Shown piece by piece: positions 17,012-25,744 of a stretch of 64,000 bases of DNA. A program made the position numbers and the translations under genes. The notes below the pieces were generated by a model that made no database searches, was not told the DNA's origin, and saw only the letters and a list, made by a program, of their open reading frames with translations. The stretch is from the NCBI GenBank assembly GCA_965203575.1, contig OZ241894.1, positions 496,001 to 560,000 of the forward strand, given 5' to 3'. This DNA comes from Aldehydirespirator sp965203575 (lineage in GTDB: Bacteria; Actinomycetota; Acidimicrobiia; Acidimicrobiales; Aldehydirespiratoraceae). Numbering within the stretch: position 1 is the stretch's first letter; every line of letters begins with the position of its first letter.

Positions 17012-18703
17012 TTACATCGCGGCCGCGATCCCCATCCCGGCGTAGCCCTGCCGCTCGAAGTTGGAGCGGAACAGGTCCCTGAGCCTCAGGGCCGCGGCGT
17101 CGTAGGCATCTGGATCGTCCCAAGTGGCGCGGGGGTCGAGGATCTGGTCGTCGACGCCGTCACAGGTCACCGGCATCCGGAGGCCCAGGATCGGATGGGT
17201 TCGGGTGGCAACGTTGTCGAACTCCCCCGCCAGCGCGGCGTCGAGCAGCCGGCGGGTGACCGGTAGCGGCATGCGCCGGCCCGAGCCGTATGCGCCTCCC
17301 GACCAGCCTGTGTTCAGCAGCACACAGCGGGCCCGGTGCTCGTGCATGCGCTGCTTCAGCAGGCGGGCGTACACGTCGGGCTTGCGGGACATGAACGGCG
17401 CACCGAAGCAGGGCGAGAAGGTCGCAGCCGGCTCGGTGACGCCCACCTCGGTGCCGGCAAGCTTGGCGGTGAAGCCGGTGACGAAGTGGTACATCACGTC
17501 GTCGGGGTCCAGGATCGCTACCGGTGGCAGCACACCGAAGGCGTCCGCGGTCAGCAGCACGATCGTCGTCGGATGAGGGCCGCGATGGCCCGGGGCCACG
17601 TGCGGGTTGCACTCCAGCGGGTAGGCGAAGCGGGTGTTCTCGGTGATTGACCGGTCTCGCAGGTCGAGATCCTGCGGGTGGGTGTCGGCGAGGCTGCGGC
17701 CGTCGACGGCGGGGACGTTCTCGATGAGCGTGCCCTTCATCGACAACGCGGCTGCGATCACCGGCTCGGCCTGCTTGTCGAGGTCGATCAGCTTGGCGTA
17801 GCACCCGGCCTCGTAGTTGGCGATTCCGGAGTCGGTCCAGATGTGCTCGTCGTCGCCTATGAGATCGCGATCGGGGTCGGCCGACAGGGTGGTCTTGCCC
17901 GTGCCCGACAGTCCGAACAGGATCGCGGCGTCGCCACCGGACCCCACGTTGGCCGAGCAGTGCATCGACAGCTGTCCCTTTTGTGGCTGCACGAAGTTCA
18001 TAATCGTGAACATCGTCTTCTTGTTGACCCCGCAGTAGTCGGCCCGGCCGAGCACCAGTGCCAAGCGTCGCCCCATGTCGAGGATCACTGCCCGCTGGGA
18101 CCGGGTGCCGTCGCGCCCGGGGTCGCAGTGGAAGGACGGCACGTTCAGCAGGATCCAGCCGTGGTCGCGGTGATCGGGTGCTCCGTCCAGGTGGGCGGGA
18201 AGCATGATGTTGCAGAAATAGGCGTGGGAGGCGTATTCGCCCACGAACCGGCAGGGCTCGGCGAAGTCGGGGTCCGCGCCGCAGTAGACGTCGGTCACAT
18301 ACAGCCGGGCCCGGCGCTCGTTGAGGTGAGCGACGACGCGGCCCACCAGAGCGTCGAACGCGCCGGCGTCGAAGGGCGCGAAACCGTCCTTCCACCACAC
18401 CTGCTCGCTGATCGGGGCCCGGTCCACGCAGAACGTGTCGTGGACCGGCCGCCCGGTGCAGGAGGGGTCGGAGTAGAAGACCAGCGGTCCGTCGTCGCCG
18501 AGCGCGGTGGCATGGGCCTTGTGCTCGTCGTCGGGGCCGCCGGGGCGCACCCGGCCCAGATCGCCGGAGACCGCGGCCGCGAACAACTCGTCCTGGGTCA
18601 GTCCGTAGCGAACGTCCACCGTCGCCAGGCCTAGTGACGAGAAGAGTTCCGCGGCCACCACGCTAATCGTGTCGCTGACCGGCGCCGCCATGGTCATAGT
18701 CAT
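17012..18703 (-). CDS. pckA: Phosphoenolpyruvate carboxykinase (ATP)
   Basis: Converts oxaloacetate and ATP to PEP and CO2 for gluconeogenesis. 563 residues with P-loop FGLSGTGKTTLS (about 263-274), metal and adenine motifs LIGDDEHIW and NTRFAYPLE, and MHCSANVG just before the P-loop. This is the ATP-type enzyme; many actinobacteria have the GTP-type instead. Three in-frame ATGs open the gene; the first has AAGGGAG about 10 nt upstream. It ends 11 bp from the convergent cold-shock-like gene. Confidence 0.95.
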   Translation of the reverse strand: MTMTMAAPVSDTISVVAAELFSSLGLATVDVRYGLTQDELFAAAVSGDLGRVRPGGPDDEHKAHATALGDDGPLVFYSDPSCTGRPVHDTFCVDRAPISEQVWWKDGFAPFDAGAFDALVGRVVAHLNERRARLYVTDVYCGADPDFAEPCRFVGEYASHAYFCNIMLPAHLDGAPDHRDHGWILLNVPSFHCDPGRDGTRSQRAVILDMGRRLALVLGRADYCGVNKKTMFTIMNFVQPQKGQLSMHCSANVGSGGDAAILFGLSGTGKTTLSADPDRDLIGDDEHIWTDSGIANYEAGCYAKLIDLDKQAEPVIAAALSMKGTLIENVPAVDGRSLADTHPQDLDLRDRSITENTRFAYPLECNPHVAPGHRGPHPTTIVLLTADAFGVLPPVAILDPDDVMYHFVTGFTAKLAGTEVGVTEPAATFSPCFGAPFMSRKPDVYARLLKQRMHEHRARCVLLNTGWSGGAYGSGRRMPLPVTRRLLDAALAGEFDNVATRTHPILGLRMPVTCDGVDDQILDPRATWDDPDAYDAAALRLRDLFRSNFERQGYAGMGIAAAM

Positions 18704-18794
18704 AGTCGAACGACTCCCTTGTCGCCGCGGCCGACAGTAACCGGACGCTCATGACGGGGCGCGCATGGCCGCGACGTCCCTCCCTCCACCAGCC

Positions 18795-19175
18795 TCAGGC
18801 GACGGAATCCAGGATCACCGCCCGGATCCCCAGCCCCATGAGGAACAGGCCTGTGCAGCCGTAGAGCACGTACAAGTGGTTGCGCAGCTGGTGCCGGTAG
18901 CTGTATGCGATGCCGACCGCGACCAGCGCCGAGAACCCGTAGAGCGCGTGCAGGTCGGGGGCGTCGCGGCCCTCCCGGACCATGAGCCAGGTGCCGAGCC
19001 CGGCCTGTACGAAGACGGTGGTCTGCGCGGCCGCCGTGGTCACCCACAGCCCTATCGACCGCAGGCTCGGTCGGCGGTGCGCCGCGAGGGCCCAGAGCCC
19101 GACCAGCGCGTTGGAGAAGATCACAACCCACGAGAACCAGTCGTGGACATCAGCGACCATCGAGGCGGTCGCCAT
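18795..19175 (-). CDS. Four-helix integral membrane protein of unknown function
   Basis: I do not recognise the family. From the ATG at 19175 (Met at 19160 also possible) the 126 residues hold four hydrophobic segments separated by short basic loops (about 13-30, 45-65, 75-93 and 103-123). The segment HALYGFSALVAVGIAYSYRHQLRNHLYVLYG includes two His that could bind metal or haem, but this is only a possibility. It follows the racemase-like gene after 43 bp and may be read with it. Confidence 0.65.
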   Translation of the reverse strand: MATASMVADVHDWFSWVVIFSNALVGLWALAAHRRPSLRSIGLWVTTAAAQTTVFVQAGLGTWLMVREGRDAPDLHALYGFSALVAVGIAYSYRHQLRNHLYVLYGCTGLFLMGLGIRAVILDSVA

Positions 19176-19218
19176 CAGGCAACTGGAGCCGGACGTGACG
19201 ACCGTACGACCAGCATCA

Positions 19219-20361
19219 TCAGGCGACCGCGCCCGCTTCGCGCCGGGCCGCGATGTCCGCCGCGTCGAGGCCCAACTCGGCCAGGATCTCGTCGGTGTGC
19301 TGGCCGGCATGGGGCGGCGGGCGGCGGATCGCCCCCGGAGTCCGGCTGAAGCGCGGCGCCGGACCGGGCTGGATGATTCCGGCCACTTCGGCGAAGGTCT
19401 CCCTCTCGCGGTTGTGGGCGTGCTCGGGGGCCTCCGCCAGCGACAGCACGGGCGCGAAGCAGGTGTCGGTGCCCTCCAGCAGGTCGCACCATTCGTCGCG
19501 GGTGCGCTGGGCGATCACCGCAGCGAGCTTCTCCTTCAGTTCGGGCCAGCCGGACCGATCCATCTGCCGGTCCCACTCCGGACCGTGCAGTCCGAGCCGC
19601 TCCCGCAGTTCCGCGTAGAACTGGGGCTCGATCGGTCCGAGCGAGATGTAGCGGCCGTCGGCGGTCTCGTACACGTTGTAGAAGTGGGCGCCGGTGTCGA
19701 GCATGTTGGTGCCCCGCTCGTCGCTCCAGAAGCCCGAGCCGGCCATGCCGAAGAAGGCGGTCATCAGCGAGGCGGCCCCGTCCACCATGGCCGCGTCCAC
19801 GACCTGGCCCCGACCCGAGGTACGCGCTTCGAGCATCGCGCACACCATCCCGTAGGCGAGGTACATGCCGCCGCCCCCGAAGTCGCCCACCAGGTTCAGG
19901 GGCGGCACCGGCGCCTCGCCCTGCCGGCCGATGCCGTGCAGCGCGCCGGCCAGCGCGATGTAGTTCAGGTCATGGCCGGCGGCCGGGGCGTAGGGGCCGT
20001 CCTGGCCCCACCCGGTCATCCGGCCGTAGACCAGGCGCGGGTTGCGAGCGAGACAGTCTTCCGGCCCGATCCCGAGCCGTTCGGCCACGCCGGGCCGGAA
20101 CCCCTCCAGCAGCCCGTCGGTGCCTTCCACGAGCGAAAGCACGGTCTCGACACCCTCCCGAGACTTGAGGTCGATGCCGACTGAGCGCCTGCCCCGGTTG
20201 AGAAGGTCCCGCGGCGGGTGGTCGGGGTCGCCGCCGCGCACCGCGGAGGCCCGATCGACCCGAACGACGTCGGCACCCATGTCGGCCAGCATCATGGCGC
20301 AGAACGGGCCCGGCCCGATGCCGGCGATCTCGATCACCCGGATTCCAGTCAACGGTCCCAT
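19219..20361 (-). CDS. CaiB/BaiF family CoA-transferase, alpha-methylacyl-CoA racemase type
   Basis: Family III CoA-transferase fold (380 residues). The N-terminus EIAGIGPGPFCAMMLADMGADVVRVDR is the racemase (AMACR/Mcr) subgroup pattern. His in AAGHDLNYIA (about 125) and Asp in LVGDFGGGGMY (about 153) match the acid/base pair of Mcr, favouring racemisation of 2-methylacyl-CoA over CoA transfer. It has a strong ribosome site (GGAAGGAG) and is the last enzyme of a cluster with hydrolase, P450 and dehydrogenase, consistent with branched-chain or sterol-like catabolism. Confidence 0.88.
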   Translation of the reverse strand: MGPLTGIRVIEIAGIGPGPFCAMMLADMGADVVRVDRASAVRGGDPDHPPRDLLNRGRRSVGIDLKSREGVETVLSLVEGTDGLLEGFRPGVAERLGIGPEDCLARNPRLVYGRMTGWGQDGPYAPAAGHDLNYIALAGALHGIGRQGEAPVPPLNLVGDFGGGGMYLAYGMVCAMLEARTSGRGQVVDAAMVDGAASLMTAFFGMAGSGFWSDERGTNMLDTGAHFYNVYETADGRYISLGPIEPQFYAELRERLGLHGPEWDRQMDRSGWPELKEKLAAVIAQRTRDEWCDLLEGTDTCFAPVLSLAEAPEHAHNRERETFAEVAGIIQPGPAPRFSRTPGAIRRPPPHAGQHTDEILAELGLDAADIAARREAGAVA

Positions 20362-20379
20362 GGGGGTCTCCTTCCTCTG

Positions 20380-21207
20380 TCACCAACCGATGCGGGCCGA
20401 CAGGGCGGTGACGGCGCTGATTATCGGAGCCCACACCTGGGGCGGCAGATCGTGGCCCATTCCCTCGATCTCCACGTATTCGGCGCCCGGCACCAGCTCG
20501 GCGGTGCGGCGGCCTGCGTCGGGGGTGATCAACGGATCGGCGCTACCGTGGATCACCAGGGTCGGCACATCGAGGTTTCGCAGTGCCTCGGCCCGGCTGC
20601 CGCTGCGGGCCGCAGCCTTGAACTGGCGCTGGGACGCGCCGGGATGCCACGCCCGCCGGTAGCTGCGCGCCAAGTACTCCCGCTCGGCCTGCTCGTTGCG
20701 CCAATCGGGACTGGACCAGATCCGGTAACCGGCCAGGTCGGCCTCGATCTGGGCTGCGACTGTGCCGGCAGGCGGAGCGGTGAGCGCGGCCAGGGCTTCG
20801 GGTGTGGGGTCACCGACCCCGGGCTCGCCGGTGTGCGACGAGATGGAGACCAGCCCGGCCACCCGCTCACCGCAGGCCGCGGCCGCGGCCTGCGCGACCA
20901 TTCCGCCGAGCGAGTAGCCGCAGACGATGGCCCGGTCACAGCCGGCCGCGTCGAGTACCGCGACCGCATCGCCGGCCATGTCTTCGAGGGTGTAGCGGGC
21001 ACCGTCGGGCAACACCGTGGACAGCCCCGAGTCGCGGTGGTCCATGCGCAGCACGAAGAAGCCGCGGTCGACGAATCCGGCGCACATCTCCTCCGGCCAC
21101 ACGAGCATGCTCGAACCGAGGCCGTGGAGCAGCATCAGCGCAGGATCTCCATCCGTGCCAAAGGTCTCGTAGGCGATCCCGATCTCGCCGTTGCGGGCTG
21201 TGCTCAT
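20380..21207 (-). CDS. Alpha/beta-hydrolase
   Basis: 275 residues of the alpha/beta-hydrolase fold: oxyanion region LLHGLGSS, nucleophile elbow GYSLGG (Ser near 98), acid in HGSADPLI and His in GMGHDLP near the C-terminus. The triad is complete. Substrate is unknown; the family includes esterases, lactonases and C-C hydrolases. It lies 18 bp upstream of the racemase gene and 10 bp downstream of the P450 gene, so co-transcription is likely. Confidence 0.9.
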   Translation of the reverse strand: MSTARNGEIGIAYETFGTDGDPALMLLHGLGSSMLVWPEEMCAGFVDRGFFVLRMDHRDSGLSTVLPDGARYTLEDMAGDAVAVLDAAGCDRAIVCGYSLGGMVAQAAAAACGERVAGLVSISSHTGEPGVGDPTPEALAALTAPPAGTVAAQIEADLAGYRIWSSPDWRNEQAEREYLARSYRRAWHPGASQRQFKAAARSGSRAEALRNLDVPTLVIHGSADPLITPDAGRRTAELVPGAEYVEIEGMGHDLPPQVWAPIISAVTALSARIGW

Positions 21208-21217
21208 CCGCTGATGT

Positions 21218-22474
21218 CTAGTCGGCCGCTCGCGCTATGTCGGTGAAGGCTATGGGCAGGGTCCGCAGCCCCGACAGCCGGTTGGTGCGGGTGTAGGTGG
21301 GCTCGCCGGTGGCCTCGATCTCCCGCCAGCGATCGAGGACGGCATTCAACATCACGTCGACCTCCAGCCGGGCCAGGTTGGCCCCCAGGCAGAAGTGGGG
21401 CCCATGCCCGAACCCGACATGGTTGTTCGGGGAGCGGTCGATGCGGAACTCGAACGGTGCTTCGAAGATCGCCTCGTCCCGGTTGGCCGACATCTCCCAC
21501 ACCACAACCTTGTCGCCGGCGCGGATCTCCTGGCCTCCGAGGACGGCGTCTCTGGTGGCGGTGCGGCGCTTGTAGACCGACGGCGTCGTCCACCGGACTA
21601 TCTCCTCGACAGCCGTCGGCATCAGGGACCGGTCGGCTCGGAGAGCCTCGAACTGCTCGGGCGACTTCGAAAGCTCCCAGATGCCGGTGGCGATCGCCTT
21701 GCGGGTGGTCTCCGCGCCGGCAGTGAACAGCAGGCTCCAGAACATGGCCACTTCGGTCTCGTCGAGGCGGGGAGGGTCCTGGTCGGGCAGCTCCCCGTGG
21801 ATCACGACCGACAGCAGGTCGTCCCGGGGTTCCGCGGTGCGATCCCGGATCAGCCGCTGGCCGTACTGGAACAGGTTGGCGTTGGCCTGCGCCCGCACCG
21901 ACGACGGAACCTCGTCGCTGAAGTCCGACGACGAAGTGTCGACCCACTCGCACAGCGCGTGGCGATCCTCGCCGGGGGCGCCCAGCAGCAGGCAGATGGC
22001 CTGCAGCGGCAGCTCGGCGGCCACGTCGACCACCAGATCGCAGCCTCCCCGCTCGCCGGGCTCGGGCGCCACCGCATCCAGGGTGTGGCCGGTGATGGCT
22101 GCGAGATCGCCGCGCAGGCGAGTGATCCGCTTGGGAGTGAACCCCTTACTGACGAGTTGGCGGATGCGCTGGTGGCGGGGGTCGTCCATCATGTTGAGGA
22201 GCTTCCCGCTCATCTTCATGTCGTTGATCATGGTGCCGCCGTAGGGCCGGTCGCCGCCGGTGTGGGAGGAGTAGATCCTGGGAGTGCGGAACACCTCCAC
22301 CACGAGTTCGTGGGTGCTCACGCACCAGAAGCCCTCGCCGTCTGGGGTTCGGTCGGTGGGTTCGTGCCACCACACCGGCGCGTGCTCGCGCAACTGCACG
22401 AAGGCGTCGTGGGGGAAGCCGTTCACGAACGTCTCGTAGCTGCTCAAGTCCGGGATCGGAAGCCGCGCCGTCAT
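21218..22474 (-). CDS. Cytochrome P450
   Basis: Haem monooxygenase of 418 residues. The Cys-ligand loop is FGHGPHFCLGANLARLE (about 355-371), the I-helix is AGAETTRKAI (about 243) and the ExxR motif is EEIVRW. Soluble bacterial class I type, needing a ferredoxin and reductase not seen here. CLGANLAR and the N-terminal layout resemble actinobacterial P450s of fatty-acid or sterol side-chain oxidation, but the substrate is inferred only from the racemase neighbour. It overlaps the dehydrogenase gene by 4 bp. Confidence 0.94.
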   Translation of the reverse strand: MTARLPIPDLSSYETFVNGFPHDAFVQLREHAPVWWHEPTDRTPDGEGFWCVSTHELVVEVFRTPRIYSSHTGGDRPYGGTMINDMKMSGKLLNMMDDPRHQRIRQLVSKGFTPKRITRLRGDLAAITGHTLDAVAPEPGERGGCDLVVDVAAELPLQAICLLLGAPGEDRHALCEWVDTSSSDFSDEVPSSVRAQANANLFQYGQRLIRDRTAEPRDDLLSVVIHGELPDQDPPRLDETEVAMFWSLLFTAGAETTRKAIATGIWELSKSPEQFEALRADRSLMPTAVEEIVRWTTPSVYKRRTATRDAVLGGQEIRAGDKVVVWEMSANRDEAIFEAPFEFRIDRSPNNHVGFGHGPHFCLGANLARLEVDVMLNAVLDRWREIEATGEPTYTRTNRLSGLRTLPIAFTDIARAAD

Positions 22475-23376
22475 GGCGCGTCCGCTGGGGGCGGCACCGG
22501 AGCGGTGAAGCCCGCCTCGGCCTCCAGGGTCTCCATGGCACCGAGGAAGAACTTGGCGCCCAGCCCGGCTTCGACCGAGCGAGCCAGCACATCATGAGCC
22601 GCTCTGGTGAGGGGCAGCGGCGTTCCGATCTCCGCGGCCGACTCCAGGGCGAGACGGAGGTCCTTCTCGGCCAGGGACAGGTCGTAGCTGGACGACTCCC
22701 ACTGCCGCTTGACGATCATGTCAGCCAGGGGCATGTACATGCCTGCCGAACTGGCCCTGAGCATGTCGAGGAATCGACCGGTGTCCAGCCCTGCCTTGGC
22801 CGCCAGCAGGTATCCCTCGCCGAAGACCTGGGTGGCCACCAGGAATACCTGGTTGTTGATGAGCTTGATGAGGGTGCCTGTTCCCGACGGTCCCAGCCAT
22901 TTCGTGTCGTCCTTGCCGAAGCACGCCAGCACCTCGCGGACCCGATCGAAGGCAGCCTCGTCGCCTGACGGCATGAGGGCCAGATCACCCCTCTCGGCCG
23001 CCCAGGCGCCGCCTGACACGGGGGAGTCGATGTAGTCGACACCGACCTGACGGCACTGCTCGCACAGGCTCCGGGCCGTCCCCACCGAGTTGGTCGAGAG
23101 GTCCACGACGACCAGGCCCGGGCGGCCCGCAGCCAGCACGCCGCCGTCACCGGCCACGACAGCTTCGGAGGCCTCGGGAGTCGGGAGGGACAGCATCACC
23201 GCGTCGGCGGCCGCGGCGACCTCGGCCGCCGATTCCGCACTGCGAGCACCGACACCCGCGAGCCGACCGGCGGCGGCCTCATCGATGTCGAAGACGGTCA
23301 CCCGGTGCCCGGCGTCGAGGAGGTGCTTGGCGCAGGGCCCACCGATATTGCCCAGTCCGATGAAGCCGACGTCCAT
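22471..23376 (-). CDS. 3-hydroxyisobutyrate dehydrogenase-family oxidoreductase
   Basis: NAD(P)-dependent beta-hydroxyacid dehydrogenase, 301 residues. Rossmann motif GFIGLGNIGGP at 4-14, substrate motif DSPVSGGAWAAERGDLALM (about 117-135) and catalytic Lys in TLIKLINNQ (about 170). First gene of the catabolic cluster on this strand; a TAGTTT box lies 9 nt before the ATG. The exact substrate cannot be read from sequence; 3-hydroxyisobutyrate, tartronate semialdehyde and others are possible. Confidence 0.9.
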   Translation of the reverse strand: MDVGFIGLGNIGGPCAKHLLDAGHRVTVFDIDEAAAGRLAGVGARSAESAAEVAAAADAVMLSLPTPEASEAVVAGDGGVLAAGRPGLVVVDLSTNSVGTARSLCEQCRQVGVDYIDSPVSGGAWAAERGDLALMPSGDEAAFDRVREVLACFGKDDTKWLGPSGTGTLIKLINNQVFLVATQVFGEGYLLAAKAGLDTGRFLDMLRASSAGMYMPLADMIVKRQWESSSYDLSLAEKDLRLALESAAEIGTPLPLTRAAHDVLARSVEAGLGAKFFLGAMETLEAEAGFTAPVPPPADAP

Positions 23377-23412
23377 GCGTGCGCCAAACTATCCGACAGT
23401 CCGGGCGGGCGA

Positions 23413-23418
23413 TAGCGT
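23413..23418 (+). promoter_or_regulatory. -10 box of the MFS leader ORF
   Basis: TAGCGT followed by exactly 6 nt and an ATG at 23425, which opens a ten-codon ORF rather than the transporter gene itself. Confidence 0.5.
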
Positions 23419-23424
23419 CGGCTG

Positions 23425-23457
23425 ATGGTCAGGACCAGCGACAGCGGGGCGCGATGA
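23425..23457 (+). CDS. Ten-codon upstream ORF coupled to the MFS gene
   Basis: ATG at 23425 encodes MVRTSDSGAR and stops at TGA 23455-23457, overlapping the transporter ATG at 23454 as ATGA. The ORF begins 6 nt after a TAGCGT box, so a leaderless transcript would be translated from its first base and ribosomes would end exactly on the next start. AGCGGGGCG within it may act as a ribosome site for the transporter. It could be a simple coupling device or a regulatory leader peptide. Confidence 0.45.
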   Translation: MVRTSDSGAR

Positions 23458-24725
23458 CGGCTGAGACATCGGCCCAGACCCACGACCGCGCCAGGGTCCA
23501 GCGCCGCACGATTGCAACCACCATGGCCTCGGTGGTTCCCACCACCATGGCCATGGGAGCGTCGTTCGCGGGCTCGGCAGTGCTCGCCGAGGAGATCACC
23601 GGCAGCGAGACGCTGGCCACACTGGCCGCGGGCTCCATGTCGCTCGGCAGCATGGCGGCGGCCGTTCCCCTGTCCCGCCGCATGGCCCGCCTGGGCCGGC
23701 GCCAGGGCCTGGTCGTGGGATGGGCTCTGGGCGCGGCGGGAGCGATCGCCGCCCTGCTGGCGGCCGTGTTGAACCTGTATCTGTTGGTGGTGCTGGGCAT
23801 CATCGGGGTGGGCGTGGGCCAGGCCACCAATCTGGCCGCCCGCTACGCCGTGGCCGATCTCGCTCCCGACGACCGCCGGGCCCGCGCCATCGGGATGCTG
23901 GTGTGGGCCTCCACCTTCGGCGCCGCTGCGGGACCGACGATCGCGCTGGGGCCGGTCGCCGACTTCGCCCAGTTCATCGGCCTGCCCGAGCTGGCCGGCC
24001 CCTATGTGCTGAGCTCGGCAATGTTCCTGTCCGGACTCGCCATCACGCAGACGTGGCTGCGCCCCGACCCGTTGGAAGTGCTGGGCACGGTCGGGGCGGA
24101 GGCGCCCCGACCGGCATCGCCCGCGGCCGTGATCCGGCGGATCGCGGCCTTGCCGGCGGCCCGTCTCGCCCTGCTGGCCATGCTGGTGGGGCAGATGGTC
24201 ATGGTGGCCGTCATGACCGCCACACCGCTTCACATGACCAGCGGGGATCAGGACCTCGCGGTGATCGGCCAAGTCATATCGCTCCACATCATCGGGATGT
24301 ACGCCTTCTCACCGATCGTGGGATGGCTCGTGGACCGCCTGGGCACCCACACGGTCATCACCCTCGGCGGTCTGATCCTGTTCCTGGGCGCAGAATTGGC
24401 CGGGCACACCGACCCCGAGCACAGCGCCGGGCTGTTCAGCGGGTTGACGCTGATCGGAATCGGCTGGAGCTGCGGACTCATCGCGGGCAGCGCGCTGCTC
24501 ACGAACTCGTTCCCGGTGCACCAGAGGGTGGAGGTTCAGGGCGGTGCGGACTTCGTCATGATCACAGGAGGCGCAGTGGGCGGCATGTCGTCCGGAGCCC
24601 TGGTCGAGCTCCTCGGCTTCCAGTCACTGAGCCACTACTCCGGCATCGCCGCCCTCGTGCTGGTAGCCGCCGCGGCGGGCGCCTGGATCACGGCCCGCCT
24701 GGCTCGCCCCCGGCCTGCCGCCTGA
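23454..24725 (+). CDS. MFS transporter
   Basis: Major facilitator family membrane protein, 423 residues from the ATG at 23454, with about 12 hydrophobic segments. The cytoplasmic loop RRMARLGRRQGLVVGW after the second/third helix and AADLAPDDRRARAIGM-like spacing (actual AVADLAPDDRRARAIG) are typical of drug/metabolite exporters. Substrate unknown. It is divergent from the P450 cluster and converges on thiQ with only 5 bp between stops. Start chosen because the upstream extension is polar, overlaps the intergenic promoter and lacks a ribosome site. Confidence 0.85.
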   Translation: MTAETSAQTHDRARVQRRTIATTMASVVPTTMAMGASFAGSAVLAEEITGSETLATLAAGSMSLGSMAAAVPLSRRMARLGRRQGLVVGWALGAAGAIAALLAAVLNLYLLVVLGIIGVGVGQATNLAARYAVADLAPDDRRARAIGMLVWASTFGAAAGPTIALGPVADFAQFIGLPELAGPYVLSSAMFLSGLAITQTWLRPDPLEVLGTVGAEAPRPASPAAVIRRIAALPAARLALLAMLVGQMVMVAVMTATPLHMTSGDQDLAVIGQVISLHIIGMYAFSPIVGWLVDRLGTHTVITLGGLILFLGAELAGHTDPEHSAGLFSGLTLIGIGWSCGLIAGSALLTNSFPVHQRVEVQGGADFVMITGGAVGGMSSGALVELLGFQSLSHYSGIAALVLVAAAAGAWITARLARPRPAA

Positions 24726-24730
24726 CACCC

Positions 24731-25744
24731 TCAGTCCCCGCCAGCGCCGACCGCCACGACCGCGGCGCGGTCGATGGCATAGTGCAGTCGATCTCCCTTC
24801 GCGGCCGGACGGGGGTCCCGGACCAGCAGTTCGAAGTCGCCCGGGTCGGTGTGCAACCTCAGCTCGAAGCGATCTCCCCGGAAGCGGGCGTCGGCGACTG
24901 TTCCCGTGACTGTGTCGCCGGCGTCGGCAGGCGGATCCTCCATGCGCCGGAAGGCGTCGGAACGCACCACCACCGACCCTGGGGCCACCTGCAGGCGACC
25001 CCAGGGCACCTCGCCGCCTTCCCCCACCTCCACGACGTTGGCGTGGCCGAGGAACCGGGCCACGTCCGGGTGGCGGGGATCATGCCAGATCTCGGCGGGA
25101 GTGCCGATCCTGGCGATGCGGCCCGACCGCATGACCGCCACCCGGTCGGCCACTGCGAAGGCCTCGTCGTGGTCGTGGGTGACGTGCAGCACGGTGACAC
25201 CTATCCGGCGCAGCAGCACCCTGAGCTCCTCCGTGAGCTCCTCGCGGCGGGGCCGGTCCAGCGAGCCGAGCGGCTCGTCGAGCATCAACAGCCGGGGCTG
25301 GGGTGCCAGCGAGCGAGCCAGCGCCACCCGCTGAGCCTCGCCCCCCGACAGTGTGGCGATCGTCCGTTCCTGGTAGCCGGCCAGCCCCACCAACCCGAGC
25401 ACCTCGTGCACCCGCCGGCTCCGGCCAGCAGCGTCCATCTTCTGCATCCGCAGACCGAAGGCCACGTTGGCGGCCACGTCCCGATGCGAGAACAGTGCGT
25501 GCTCCTGGAACATCAGCCCGAAGTCGCGGCGATGCACGGGCAGCCCGGCCAGGTCCTCGCCGTCCCAATGAACCTCGCCCGAGTCGAGGGCCTGCAGCCC
25601 GGCCACAGCCCGCAGCAGCGTGCTCTTGCCGCACCCGCTCGGGCCCAGGATGGCGACAACCTCGCCCGTCGCTACCTCCAGGTCCACTCCGTCGAGGGCT
25701 ATGACCCGGCTGAACGAGACCGTGGCGCCCCTCACCGTCAGCAT
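24731..25744 (-). CDS. thiQ: Thiamine ABC transporter, ATP-binding subunit
   Basis: ABC ATPase of 337 residues from the ATG at 25744, which shares one base with the permease stop (TGATG). Walker A GPSGCGKST at 34-42, Q-loop FQEHALF, signature LSGGEAQR at about 132, Walker B LLMLDEP at about 152, switch His in HVTHDHDEA. A C-terminal TOBE-like region (about 235-337) is longer than in E. coli ThiQ and resembles FbpC/PotA types. The thiamine assignment comes from the TPP riboswitch at the head of the operon. Confidence 0.85.
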   Translation of the reverse strand: MLTVRGATVSFSRVIALDGVDLEVATGEVVAILGPSGCGKSTLLRAVAGLQALDSGEVHWDGEDLAGLPVHRRDFGLMFQEHALFSHRDVAANVAFGLRMQKMDAAGRSRRVHEVLGLVGLAGYQERTIATLSGGEAQRVALARSLAPQPRLLMLDEPLGSLDRPRREELTEELRVLLRRIGVTVLHVTHDHDEAFAVADRVAVMRSGRIARIGTPAEIWHDPRHPDVARFLGHANVVEVGEGGEVPWGRLQVAPGSVVVRSDAFRRMEDPPADAGDTVTGTVADARFRGDRFELRLHTDPGDFELLVRDPRPAAKGDRLHYAIDRAAVVAVGAGGD

